Assembly: GCA_030267565.1 (NCBI GenBank)
Contig: BRXU01000022.1
Location: 2,004,001 to 2,068,000, forward strand
DNA from: Pleodorina starrii
Lineage: Eukaryota > Chlorophyta > Chlorophyceae > Chlamydomonadales > Volvocaceae
DNA: 64,000 nt
Direction: 5' to 3'
Position 1 is the stretch's first letter. Each line of letters begins with the position of its first letter. Below the pieces are notes generated by a model. It had not been told where the DNA came from. It worked only from the letters and a program-made list of their open reading frames with translations, and ran no database searches. Below, one piece after another: positions 24,503-36,900 of this stretch. Both the position numbers and the translations under genes were made by a program.

Positions 24503-26446
24503 GGTGCGTTAGCTCGTGTCCGTTTGCGATGGATGCCGCCGCCACAAAGGGCGACTCCTCTGCGCAGTCCCCCTGGAAGCGCACCACCAGGTTTGAGCCC
24601 GCCGACAGCCCCACCAGCGCCTTGGGGGCAGCCGGGTAGCGGGACTGCACGTGGCTCACCACCCGCCGCAGGTCGTCCAAGTCCACGTGGGCCGGGAAGG
24701 CCTTGACGGACAACACACACCGACCGACCACTTGTGGTGACACCGCTGCTCCCCGCACCGGCCCGCTGCTGCTGCTGGGACTGGGACTGGTGCCGGTGCC
24801 GGGGATGGGGCGAATGGTGCCCCTGGGGGTGGGGGTGGGGGTGGCATCGCCGCCGATGCTCGGTGCGCTGTCCTCCCCGCCCTCATCACCCTGCACCGCA
24901 CCGCAGATGTGCCGTACACCTCGAGGTCTGTTTCTCGCCATTCAGATTGGCCGAATGCATTGCCGGCGGCGTGCATTCGACAGACGCAGCAAGGGGATCA
25001 AGGGCATGAAAGGGAACAGCAAGCAAGGGGATTTAGGGGATGTACAGCCCAGCAGGGAATTGTGCGCACACCACAGCCTAGTAACGTTGAAGGTGGCATC
25101 CATCCTGGCGGTACTGCATGTCAACGTACCTCCGAAGCCCGTCTGGTGCTGCTGTTGGCGGCCGCATGTCGGTATGCTGTGGCGGTGGCGGTGGCGGTGT
25201 CTGAAGCCAGGAGGGAGCTTCCCCCGTGACCCCTCCGATTGTACACCACCACCCGCCAGCCCCGTCGAGCCAGCGCCTCCGTAACCCCGTTGCAGCTGTT
25301 GGTCCGCGAGTGGCCGCCTGGGAGATAGAAAGTGGGCACGGAAAGAGGGCGGGGTGATGAAGAAAGATGAAGCCGCAGCGAGGGTATGGAGTCGACGCAA
25401 GCGAGGACCCAGGGGGTGGGAGTGGGGTAGTAAAAAGGTACCGGGGGATCAGGGAGGGCCAGCGGGCAGAGCAGTGGAGGTGTGTGTGGGCAGGGTCGTG
25501 TGCAAACAATGACGGAACGATTCAAGCTATAAACAAAGCGGTGGGTTCTCGTGTGGTTTGGCTGTCGATCAGGGAGATGAGCGGTAACATAACATGTGGG
25601 GGCCCCGGTCAGGCTCGCTGGCAGGCTTGGTCGCCGTATCGTTGGCACTGCTGATGCAAATTCGCATGACCATGCTTGCATCTGAGCGAACACCGGTAGT
25701 CGGCATACGTACCTGCCTAGCCAGGCTTGACCTTGCCTAATTAGTAATTTCAGGACAGCACTTGTCCCTCGTGTGTTTTTCATCGCGCCCCGAAGCGTTG
25801 CGGCCCCGCATACGTGCGTTCCTACCTAGGCCATGGCATACAACGACGAGAGGCGCGTCGGGCGGGAGGGCCGGGTCCACGGTCTTCCAGTCCAGGGCCA
25901 CAGCGACACCGTCGCTCATGACGGTTAGTTCCCGTGTATACGGCGTGGCGTTTTTGACGGCCCGACTTCCGTTGGCCACTGTCTGAGCAAAAGGGCCTAA
26001 AGCCCACCATGTGGGGACGAATTTCCGAAGTGATGGCATCGCCTGGAGGACGCTCCTGCGACTCGAGGGCAGATAACGACAGAGGTGTCGTTCCGTCGTT
26101 TTGCAGTTTCCTTTCATCCTGTAATTCTATGCTTTCGGTCCCTGGAGAAACCCTCGCAGCAACCATTAGACGAAGAATGGTATGCAGCAGGTGGGGCCCA
26201 TTCTCTCACTCACGTATTATCGTTGTCCTCGACGCAAGTCACCACAGGTGTCTCTTGAATTTTACGGAATGGGGCTGTCAGGACCGAAATCAGGATTTCG
26301 AGAAATGCTTGTAGCACCAGCGCGACCAGACACGCAACGCCATGCCAGTCGGTGTTAGGCACGGGGAGCCAGCCCTTGCGCCGGAAGCCTTGAGCAGCCT
26401 CCGGAAGTGAGACAATAATCACGCTGCTGCTCCGACTAAGCGTCAT
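24503..26446 (-). pseudogene. Alpha/beta hydrolase, 5' half only (duplicate copy B)
   Basis: Exons 26446-26214, 26118-25826, 25317-25130 and 24701-24503, identical to exons 1-4 of the intact hydrolase. The anchor, oxyanion region and the GLSAG nucleophile are present. Exons 5-6 with the catalytic Asp and His are absent, since downstream DNA is the 10-bp array followed by MutS exons. No active hydrolase is expected. The 5' flank (26447-27908) is also a perfect copy, so transcription is plausible. Confidence 0.85.
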
Positions 26447-27908
26447 AGTCGCATAGGCGTTGTAGACAGGACAAAAAGATACGTTCCAAAGGACGCCAAT
26501 ACGGTAGGAACTATGTTAAGAAGGTAAGGAAGTCTGGAGAATTGCATGATGTGGACATATCGGCAATCCACTCTTATGTCGTTACGTCTACCGTCGGTGG
26601 ACGTCTTCGGGCCCAACCCCTTGGGGACTAGGGTCCTTCAAACCTGTAACATTTGCGCCAAAATTACCTTTTCACATTGGGCTATAATCAAGAAAACAGG
26701 GAAATGGTTCAGGAAAAATACAGCGCCGGTAAAACCGATCGCCGTACTAACGGCCAAAATCCAAAAAAGAGCATGCAGGGCTGAGCGCATGCAACCTGCG
26801 TAAACCCCATTCCCGCCCGCTCTGCTCCCATAGTCCTCTTGGAACTAGCCGTCATCCATTGCCTTGATTGATGTTGGACATGGTAGGTTGCCCGGACGAC
26901 TGTTTGCACGATTCCACACATCGCCGTGCTGCCTGTGCCGCACTCCCTAGCCTTACCACGCACACAGCACCACATACCGCCATAATGAACCGGACGCAGG
27001 ACGCAGAACGATAACGTTCGGCCTTATTGATTGGGAGAACATACCCCGTTCGCATTGCTTGCCGCCGACCCACAACCAGCCACAACCTGCCCTGTGCCGA
27101 GCATGCGCTTTCGCACATCCCGCACAGTTGCTGCAAGCAGACACGTCGTATCGACCAATTGCAGCGCTGGCTTCCCAGGAAGCCCCCAAAACAAGACGCA
27201 GAGTACTGACGGTATAACACATCCTGCGTGGCGCACGGACGACGGGAGGTTGCACTGCCGCACTTGGTGGCTGCTGGGTGCTGGCCAGCCCGCACGCCTG
27301 GGCCTCCACAACCTCCAGCCAAAACCTCATGCGGATCTTGTGTCGCATATTGGCACACGCCGGGCTGCCGCCGGGTGCAAACATATGGCCACTCTTTCGA
27401 GCATATGCACAGGAACTCGCGAGCACAAATCCATCTGTTGTCAGCTTGAACGCAAGCAGGGGAGCTAACTAGCCTGACAGGGTCTTCATGTGCAGACATT
27501 ATGCTTTCCCGTCCGCGGCTATCTGACTCAGGATGCTGGAGGGCGCGTGGGCCGCAGCTCCTTGTCCTGATGTCGTACGGAGCACCAGGGTGCCGCTACT
27601 TGGGCCGTACCGTGTCGTGCACCCACGCGCTGAGAGCACCCTCCCCACGTAAGCGGTGTGACTACGCAACCCCACCCCACCCCATCACATCACAACCCAT
27701 CACAACCCATCGTAACTTCTCCGGGCTAACACCCCTCCGCATTAGTCCAGGGTCGTTCCTCGCCCCAATCCATGTTGACGCTTCAAATACACTACCCATC
27801 TCGGGTCCTCGTTCAGAGAACCCAGCCTCCTCCACTCATGTCCCCTCCACCAGCTCGCGCCTTCGTCCCCGGCTGCTACGTCCCTTCCCCTCCCTCTGCT
27901 GACCTCCC
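26447..27908. other. Intergenic, duplicate of 17901-19362
   Basis: Copy B of the lower-GC region between the MutS stop (27909-27911) and the hydrolase start. Same content and same weak open frames as copy A. Confidence 0.6.
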
Positions 27909-30900
27909 TCACGGAGGGCCGCCCAGAGCCGCCGCCGCGCCCTCCTGCCGCAGCCGCCACCAAAAGTGCCCCACCGCGTCCATCTCGGCAGCCGCCCAGC
28001 CCTGCGACCCGCCGCCACCCGCCAAACACGCCGCTTGCAGCCGCCGCAGCTCGCCAACGCGCGCCAGCAGCGCCCACCGCTGCGCCGCCCAGGGCCCCAG
28101 TGGGCCCCCGCCCGGATCCCGGCCGCTGCCCCTCGATTGCGGCTGCGGCTGCTGCTGCGGTTGAGATGTATGCCCTGTACCTGTACCTGCCCATGCAGCT
28201 GTGGAGTCCCGCTGTGTCGCTGCGGCAGTGCCCTCCGTCCTCGCCACCATCTCGTCCGCGACCCGCTGCGCCCTCGCCAGCAGCCGCCGGGGCAGGCCCG
28301 CCAGGGAGGCCACCTGCGCGCCGATTCCCCGATTGGTGGGGGAGGGAGCGGGGCCCAGGAGCTTAAGGACACGGGGAGTGTTACGAAATCATGGCAGCAG
28401 TGCATGTGGGGGCTTAGGGGCGGATCGGCCACCCCGCCACCGCAGTTGGGTGGTGAACGGGTCGACTGCGGCGGCAGCGGCAGCAGCCTCTGCGGCAGCA
28501 ATGGGCCGCTTCACTGGCGAGTGGCGGGGTTAACGATGCGGGATTTGGTTGGTTGCTCACTTGCTGTAGGGACCGTTTGGGGCTTCCGTTACGAGCCATA
28601 GGGACGTAGGGCTGCGTCCGCCGAGCTGGAGCCCGTTCGGTTCAGACAGAGTACCCTGATCAGTGATCACCCACCGATGAACACGCGAATGGAGAGGCTG
28701 TCGAGCCCCTCGCCCCCAACCCACGCTATCTTCGTTAACCCCGTTAGCCGCTTCTCCCTCTTTCATCCCGCCTCCGCCCCCGCCCGCCTCCTGTCTCGTG
28801 CCCCCGCCCCCCTCCCGCCCCGCCCGCCCACCTGCAGTCCGCAGCTTCCGTCGGGTGCGGGTCCGGGTCTCAGTGTGTGCAGCGGCACGAAGCCCCCCTC
28901 CCGGCTGACGGTGCTGGCCATGTGGGCCACCGCCACTCGGCCGCTACCCAGACCACCACCACCACTGCCGCCACCCGGGCAGCCCGGACCTCCAGGCCGC
29001 TGCGGCGGGTGCCCCGCCCGGTCCATCGGCGCCCCCGCCTCCGCCTCCGCCCACGCCTCCGCAGCCAGGCCGTGGTAGTGGGTGGCGAACAGTGTCCTGC
29101 GACCAGTGCGGCGGCGGCGGCACAGGGAGTGGAGGGGAGGGGAGGGTTGCATACGGAGGGTCTGGGTCGCCGGGGGACGGAGACGGGAGCGGCTGACAGG
29201 GAAAGGGGGGCAGGAGTGGGCACAACGGCACCTGGCTGAGCACGTGAGCAGGCGGAGGGGGCGCAACCCCACGGCGCACGAAGATCGCGGAGCCCCAGTT
29301 CCCCGTAACCGCACTGCGCTCGGCCAAAGCCCGCCCGCCTCGGATGATTCCCATCCCATTACCGGTAGTATTGCGACATTAGGGCGTGTCGAGCGACCCC
29401 GACAAGGGAGCTCCTCGGTTATGCATTGCTCCCCCGCCGGGTGCCCCTTGGAGCGGCAGTCCACCACCCGCACCCGCACCCGCACCCGCACCGGCTCCAG
29501 CCCTAGTCCCTCCTTCCTCTCGCTCCCCTCCTCCCCCTCGCCCCCACCTGCAGCCCAGCTCCCGGGTGAGGTGCTCCAGCACTGCCCCCGCCACCGCCTG
29601 GCCGTCATGAGTGGCGGTGCCCCGACCCAGCTCGTCCAGCACCAGCAGGGAGGCCCGGGAGGCGGACAGCACACCCGCGGCCGCCTCGCCCATCTCCACC
29701 TGCGCAGGGGAGGAGGGGGGGGGGGGGGCAGCGGGGGAGAAGGGGCAGGGGGCGGGCGGGCCGGCTCAGGCAGCGCATAACGTCGCAGCGGCGGGGCAGC
29801 GAGGCGCGGACTCGGGGCTGGCGCCCGGGCATGCAGCTTACAGGCCACATGGACGCATTCGGGTCGGGTCGGCTCCCGTACTGGTATGGCACTGACCGAT
29901 ACTGGATGCACTCGAGAATAATACCCACACAACCAGAAAACATGACAAGACGTGGCTCACGGCAGGGGAGCTGACGCGTTCTTTCCCTCCCTTGACTCGT
30001 GTCGCCCACCACCCTCCAACACAGCACAACAGACCAAGGCCCGCTGCTCCCCCCCCTCCCTCCCCTCTGCCCACCTGGAAGGTGCTCTCCCCCGACATGA
30101 TGCGGTCGTGTGCGCCTGGGGGTGGTGCGTGTGTGCGTGTGTGTGTGGGGGGGGGGACGGGGAGCACCAGGATCAGGGCCAGGGAGAAGGGGTGTCATGT
30201 TCCCTTTGCGCCCCGGGAAGACCTTCATGCGGACATGGACAGGGACAGGGAAAGGCGCGTGTGCGGCGGGGGCCCGCGTGCGGAGCGGTGGCACCCTCCA
30301 CACGACCACGGGGGTACACGACCCGGAGCGCGATATCCCGCCAGAAACCACCTCCCGGCAGCTGCACCTCCCGGCAGGCCCACGCGCCATCCCCCTGCCC
30401 CTTGGATTGGACTGCACCTCCTCCCTTCCCTTCCCCGCCCGCCAGCAGCCTTCCCCGCTCTGCACCCCTCCTCCACTTCCTTCCTCGCCCCGCCGCCACC
30501 CACCCATGCGTGTGAAGATTCGGTCCACTGGGTCCAGCCGTGCAGCCGCCGCTGGCACGTAGCACCCCAGCTGCGCCATCACCACCGCCAGCCCCGCCGC
30601 CCGCAGCAGTGTGCTCTTGCCGCCCATGTTGGCGCCGGTCAGCAGCAGCGAGGAGGGGGATCCGGACGGGCCACCCAGCCGCACATCGTTGGGGGTCACC
30701 CGGACCCGGACCGGGGGCCCGGCGGCAGCTGATGGGGGATCGGCTTCTGCGGTGAGGTGCGGCGAGGTGCGGTGCGGTCGTGAGCGTCACCGACCACTGC
30801 ACTTTGCAGATGTGGAGAGGGATCTCCCGCAGCCTCAGCCGGGTGTGTCCATGGAGCGGAACGGAGCGGAACGGAGCAGAGTGGAGATACCGCCGCAGTG

Positions 30901-33900
30901 GGGGGTGCAAGGAAGATGGGACCGCAGTGGTGAAACGGAGGCGACATCGGCCAACGGACCCGAGGTGGCGGGCGCAAGGTGGGGAGAGGGACCGGCGCGC
31001 GGCTGTGCGGAGCAGGGGGGGGGGGGGTCCCGGCACAAGGCCGGGGCCCGATGACGATAGCAGCGGGCGACCAGGAAGCCGGCTGCCTACGGTACCGGTA
31101 CCCGCAGCGCGCACAGACCGTTTGCCCCGCTCCGCCCCGCCCCGGCCCCATCCCAAGCGGCTCGCGGCACTTCACTACGTCATGCCACGTCACGCCGTCT
31201 GCCTGGCCTCCACATAACCCCGACCAACCCGGTCTGCCGCCCGACCCCGCCCGGGCGCCTCCACATCGCTTGCCTGGGCATTGCGGGTGTTGAGCCGGTG
31301 AGTCCGCCAGCAGCAGCAGCAGCAGCGGGTGCCACAGCCCCTCAAACGTCAGCTCGGGCGAGGCGGAGGGGCGGCCGGAGCCAGTGCGGGTGCGGGAGCC
31401 GGTTGCATCCCCGGGTGGCAGCAGCGGCGGCGCTGCGCTTGTGAAGATGGGGCGGCAGAACGTGCAGCCTGCGAGCAGCCGGAAGGGTGGGGCGGGGTGG
31501 AGTGGGGCGGGGTGGGGTGGGGTGGGGTGGGTCAGCACGGGACGGCGAACGGGTGTCTGGGGCGTCAGGACCAGGAGGCAGGTCGGAGGGGGGGAGGGAG
31601 GGGAGGATGGAGGCAGGCGAGTGTCGGATGTGGCGGGCTGCCCCGCCAGGCTGTGCGCCAGCGGTGGCCACCAGTCCGCCCCAGCGCCTTGGCGGTGTGG
31701 CGGCAGCTCCAGGGAGGGAGTACAAAGGAAGGAAAGGAAAGGGAAGGAAAGGGAAGGAGGCAATGCAATGCAACGGGGTAACGCATGGTATCTGGGGTTT
31801 ATCGTGCTCTGGGGCGATGGTGGGGCACCGCCTCACCACGGGGAGGGCGTCATCATAGCAGGGGACGATTGGACCAAATGCCATGCACACTGAATGTACG
31901 ACAAAGGTACGACAAGCACACCCGCACACACGTACCCGGCGGCGCCTGGGAGGGGTGGGTGGCCACCGCCCAGCCCGCCAGCACGTCGAGCGAGGACACC
32001 GCGTCGACCAGTCGTACGAACTCGCCGTACGACGCTGAGAAGGCGGCTGCCGCCTCCGCCAGCGCTGCGCCGCACTGCTTGTCCAGTTGCTGCTGAGCCG
32101 CCGCCAGCTGCAGCCCCAGTGTCTCCAGGGAGGGGCACACGGCCGTGACGGTGCCGGCGGGAGCCAGGGGCCGGGGGGGCACCGGGGTGTGGCCCTGGAG
32201 GGGCAGAGGGACATGTGCAGGGAAGGGACGAGGGACATGCGGGGGCCGGGGTGTGAGGGGCGGATGACTCGAGGGGCAGAGGGGGCTCGGTGCAATCACG
32301 GCTGCGGTCCGGGATGTGGCCTGCGCCGGAAGCTATGCGTTGGGCGGAGGTGGTTACGTGGCCGCACATACAGTACAGTGCAGTACAGGTAACAGTACAG
32401 ATCATTGCACAGTGCAGTGCAGTACGGTACAGTACTGTACCGAGCAGTGCGCGGTCAGCAGCCGGCCCGTTGGCTCCACCCTGCTCTTCACGAGGCCGGA
32501 GCCCCCTGCAACCACACACCCCACACACCGTACACATCCCGTGCACTGCAGTACCGGTGGGTCTCGAAACACAACGCAGGGCCGTGTACCGGTGGGGCCG
32601 CATCATGACCCCACGTAGCATGGCTCTGGGGCGGTGGAAACATGGGAGCGAAGCCACAGGCGGCACAGAGCACTCCTTGCGAAGTGGGAGTTGCAGCTGC
32701 CTGCCATTGAGGAAGGCCGACTGCCACTGCACACACCCCGTCCCCCTCCGCACCAGCCTCTGCAGCCAGCCCGCCAGCCGCTCCGGCCACTGCAGCGCCG
32801 CCGCCGCCTCGTCCACCGCCTCCCCGCCCGCCGCCACCAGCTGCGGCGGCGCACCCGCGGCCACCAGCCTCCGCCGCTCCTCCTGCACCACCCGGTCCCA
32901 CTGCCCCCACAGACCCGCCACCGCGGCAGAAGCCTGGTCGTAGCCCGAGTGCACACCTGAGTGGTTCGGAGGGGCGGACAGCGCCCCTCCTGAACGGAAC
33001 CCCCTCTCGCACTGTACCGCTACGGTATGCGTGGTTCCACTCGTGGGACCACTCGCCCTGGCTTCCCTAGCTGTACGACACCGGCACTTGTCCGCTTTGC
33101 AACATCCCCCCCCTTCCCCCTCCCTCCCGCCGCCCAAAGGCTGACAATCGCCCATCTCGAGACTTCCGCTGTCTGCCTGCCTGCCCTCCTACGCAACGGT
33201 GCGATACGCAACGGCACGGTAATGCCTGCCCGCCTGCCTGCCTGACCGACCGACTGACTGACAGAACTGACAGTACTGACGTACCCTGTTGGGGCCTGAG
33301 AAAGTCGTCGTTGTCCTCCCCCGTCAGCTCCCCCGGCTCACTGCCGAACCAGGCGCCCAGCAGCCGCAGAGCAGGAATGGATTTGGCGGCAGCCACCACC
33401 GCCCGACGGACGGGCGGCAGGCAGGACACCGCGGGGCCGAGCTCCGACTGCGGGACGGGGGTACAGGGAGGGAGTGGCGCGGCAGGGAAGCAGGGGGGGC
33501 CTGTGTGGGGAGGGAGGGAGGGCGGCTCGCGGGCCAGCGGGGCGCCATCGCGCTGTGTACCTGGGAGCGATGGGTGCACAGCCATAGCGTATCTGAACCC
33601 TCAGTCCCTCACCCAGCAGGAGAAGAGGCCAAGGCGCTGACGACGGTGATGACTCAGCCGGTCGGTAACCGCCGCAGTTGACAGTGCGACGGTGACGTGG
33701 GGGTGAGAGAGGGTGCGGTCCACAACGAGCGGCACAGTCATGGTGACCCGCACCCGTTGGCCCACACCCCCTCCCCAAGCCGCCATGGCTTCACACCGCC
33801 CAACTACAAACGGCGACCGTCCTCCCCATCTCCCCTCGGCTCACTCCGCCGCCCCAGCCCCAGCCCTCACATCGCTGCAGTACACAACGCATCCGTTCCG

Positions 33901-36900
33901 CTCCCACACGTCCACCGCCTGCCCCCGGATCCGGTACTTGGACCCACCATCCAGCCCCCGTCCGAAGGCACGTCCCTCCGCTCCCACCCATCCCCCGTCA
34001 GCGACCCCTGAAACCAGCCAGCCAGCCAGGCAGCAAGCCAGCCAGCCAGGCAGCCCTGCACCCACCTCTAGTCGCTGCCGTAGCTCCCCCGCCGCCCCGC
34101 ACATGCCCATCAGCCCCGTCACCAGCTGATGGGCCGCCAAGCAGCGACTGCGCCGCGTGGATACCGCCCAGGCAGCATCGCACGGGTCGTCATCACCGCC
34201 ACCGCCACCACCCAGGTCGCCACCCGGCTGGACACCGCCTGAGTTGCCCGCTGCTCGGCTGCTCGTTGCGCCGCAGCCCACCTGCAGCCAGCCACACCAA
34301 ACACACCCGACATAAACCAAACCCAGAAGCGGGGGGAGGGGCAGCCCGGCCGATGCCAAGGACAGGGCCACACGTCAAGTCAACGCGGCCATGAGCAGCG
34401 ATTGGCAATGTTGGATCCGCAGCTGCCAGCCACCGACGATGCAGCGGAGGAGCAGAGCTTCCCGGCATGCAGCCCAGGAGGAGGCAGCTGGCCGCGCACC
34501 CCACCCCACCCGACCCCACCCGACCCCACCCCACCCGACCCTGCGCACCGGCAAACCCCCTGCTCACCCACCCGTGTGTTCCAACCGCAACCCAGTCAGT
34601 CCCTACAGCCCCTGCAGCCCCTACAGCCGATCAGCCGCTGCAGCCAAAGCAGCGAGCCCTCGCAAGCCCTCGAAGGTGGACGGTGGGGCGCAAGAGTGAG
34701 GCAGGTCGGCCAGGTGCCACAACGCTCGCGCGAGCGCTTGAGTGGGGCCCCACGGCTCCAGACGGCCTAAAACTGGTCTGGTCCACGCCCGTTTTTGACA
34801 TGCCCCCCCCCACCCCCACCCACCCACCGAGTCGAAGAGCTGCGCGGTCCTGGGCAGCAGCTTCTCGCAGTCGGGCAGTCCCCCCAGTGCCCCCTGCAGG
34901 TCAACCCCCGCACCGGGACAGCGCATGAGGGCCTCAACCACTGCCAGGCGCTCCTCGATGTCGGAGGAGTGGCACAACGGCCTGAGGAGGGGGGATAGGG
35001 GAGGGGGAGGGGTGCGGAAGAAAGGGTAATGGGGGGCAGGGGGGAGAGGCGGGGGGCGGGAGGGGCAGGGGGAAAGAGATATCAAGCGCACAGAAGTGGA
35101 GCGGGACCGGATCTGGAACCGTGCGGTCGAACCGGGAGGGCCGTGGACTCGAGGCGCGGAGGTGGGTGACGAGTGGTGCCGGTATGCGGATTTAGAAGCC
35201 AGGAAAGGAGAGGGCCAATGGTGTATAAAGCATCGTTGGGAGCGAAAGGGGGGGTTCAGGGGGGCAGCCAGGCTGCCGGGTGGCCGCGGAACGTCCCTCC
35301 ATGAGCGCTTTAACGGGCTGTGGGCCCTCCATGCCGCCCGGCCCCTCCCCTCCCCTCGCACCCCTCCCTACCTGCACAGCCACTCCCTCACGCGGCGTCT
35401 CCCGGGCGCCGACGCAGTTCTGTCCAGCAGCTGCAGCAGCGACCCCTCCGCCCCTCCCTCCGCCCCCGCCCCCGCCCCCGCCAGGCCCCCCTCCACCACC
35501 TCCAGAGTCAGAAGCGCCCGGTCGTCAAGAATGAGGTGCCGGCAGAGGCCACCTGACAGGAAAGGAAATGGGGACGGACAGAGGAAAACACAAAGCGGGA
35601 GAGGGGGCGGCGGTGGATGGACCACGACCAAGGTGGACGAAGACGAAGTCGGTCGAAATGTTGGCGGCAGTGGGAGGTAGTGGGAGGTAGTGGGAGGTAG
35701 TCGGAGCCGAGCAGGCGGAGCTGATCGGGGGGGGGGGGTGGGGCTGCGCGGGTGCACCGGGGCAGACCAAGGCAGGTCAGGGCAGACCAAGGCAGGTCGG
35801 GGCCGCAGTGGGAGGCTCCGCACTTCTCATGGGTCAAACGCGGTGGTCAGAACACGCGAGACCGTGCCCCCACACAAGCCACACAAACGAACGCCGCGAC
35901 CGAGTGCTCGGCACCGCTCTTAACTGTGTCGCTCGCTCCCACTCCCGCTCCCCCCCCCGCTCCCCCGCGTCCCATCCCCACCCTCACCTGCTGTCACGCC
36001 GTCCGTCCCCCCTCCGCCTCCCAGCTGCATCGCCTCCACCCTGGCCCCGCTCGCCACCTCACGCAGCACCCGGCAGCGCCGCAAGTGGGCCACCGCCACC
36101 GCAGCCGCCTGGAGCACCACCGCCCGACCGCCAGCAGCAGCCAGCAGCGCACACGACACAGCCGCCGCACCCGCACCCTGCTGGCCTGGACCCCCTGCAT
36201 GATGTGCAGCAGCAGCAGAAGCAGCGCCCCGGCCACCCTCCGCAGCCGCCGCCGCAGCCAGGGCCTCCGTTATGAAGGCGGCGGCGTCCGGGGCGGCGCT
36301 GCCTGGGCTGCTGGGACCGTCGCGGCCCCACTGCTGGTGGCCCAAGTCGTGGGTGGCTCCATTGGCGGCGGGAGCGGGGGCGGGCCCAGCGATGTGGGTG
36401 CTCACCTGGAAGCCGGCCCGTCGGCCCCCACCCGCCCCCGCCCCCGCCCCCGGCTCCAGCCCGGCAGCTCCGTCGGTCAGCGGCACGAGTTTGATGGGCG
36501 CTGCGGCGGCGGAGGTCGCTGCGGCTCCACCCCCCGCCAGCAGGCCCGCGAATCGGGTGATGACGGCGGCGGTGGCGGGGGAGAGGCTGCCGCGGGCGGT
36601 CACCACCTCGCTGGGCTTGTACCTGAGCAGGGAGGGGTGCGGGAGGGAGAAGGGAGGATGGACTTGGCGGGTGTGAAGGCAGGAGGCAGGACGCAGGTGG
36701 AGGTGAGGGCTGGAAGAGAGGGGTTGATGACGGATGGATGGATGTACGGGCGGGTGGTGCTCATGCGACACGGCAGCGGTGGTCGTCATTCGCGAGCGGG
36801 CGCACTCTGCTCGAGTGGGGGCACTCATGTCAAGACTGGCTGCCGACTCCCAGGCGGGGTCGCCAAGTCCGGGTGCGGGGCCAGGAGCGCCGGCTGGGTC

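Larger units (their letters stand above)
23803..32350. repeat. Tandem duplication, copy B (8,548 bp)
   Basis: Second copy, directly abutting the first. The 398-bp size difference is exactly 40 fewer 10-bp array units plus two extra G residues in homopolymers. Its right edge is GGGCGGAGG|TGGTTACG. A 7-bp GCGGAGG is shared by the sequence just left of copy A and the end of each copy. Confidence 0.95.
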
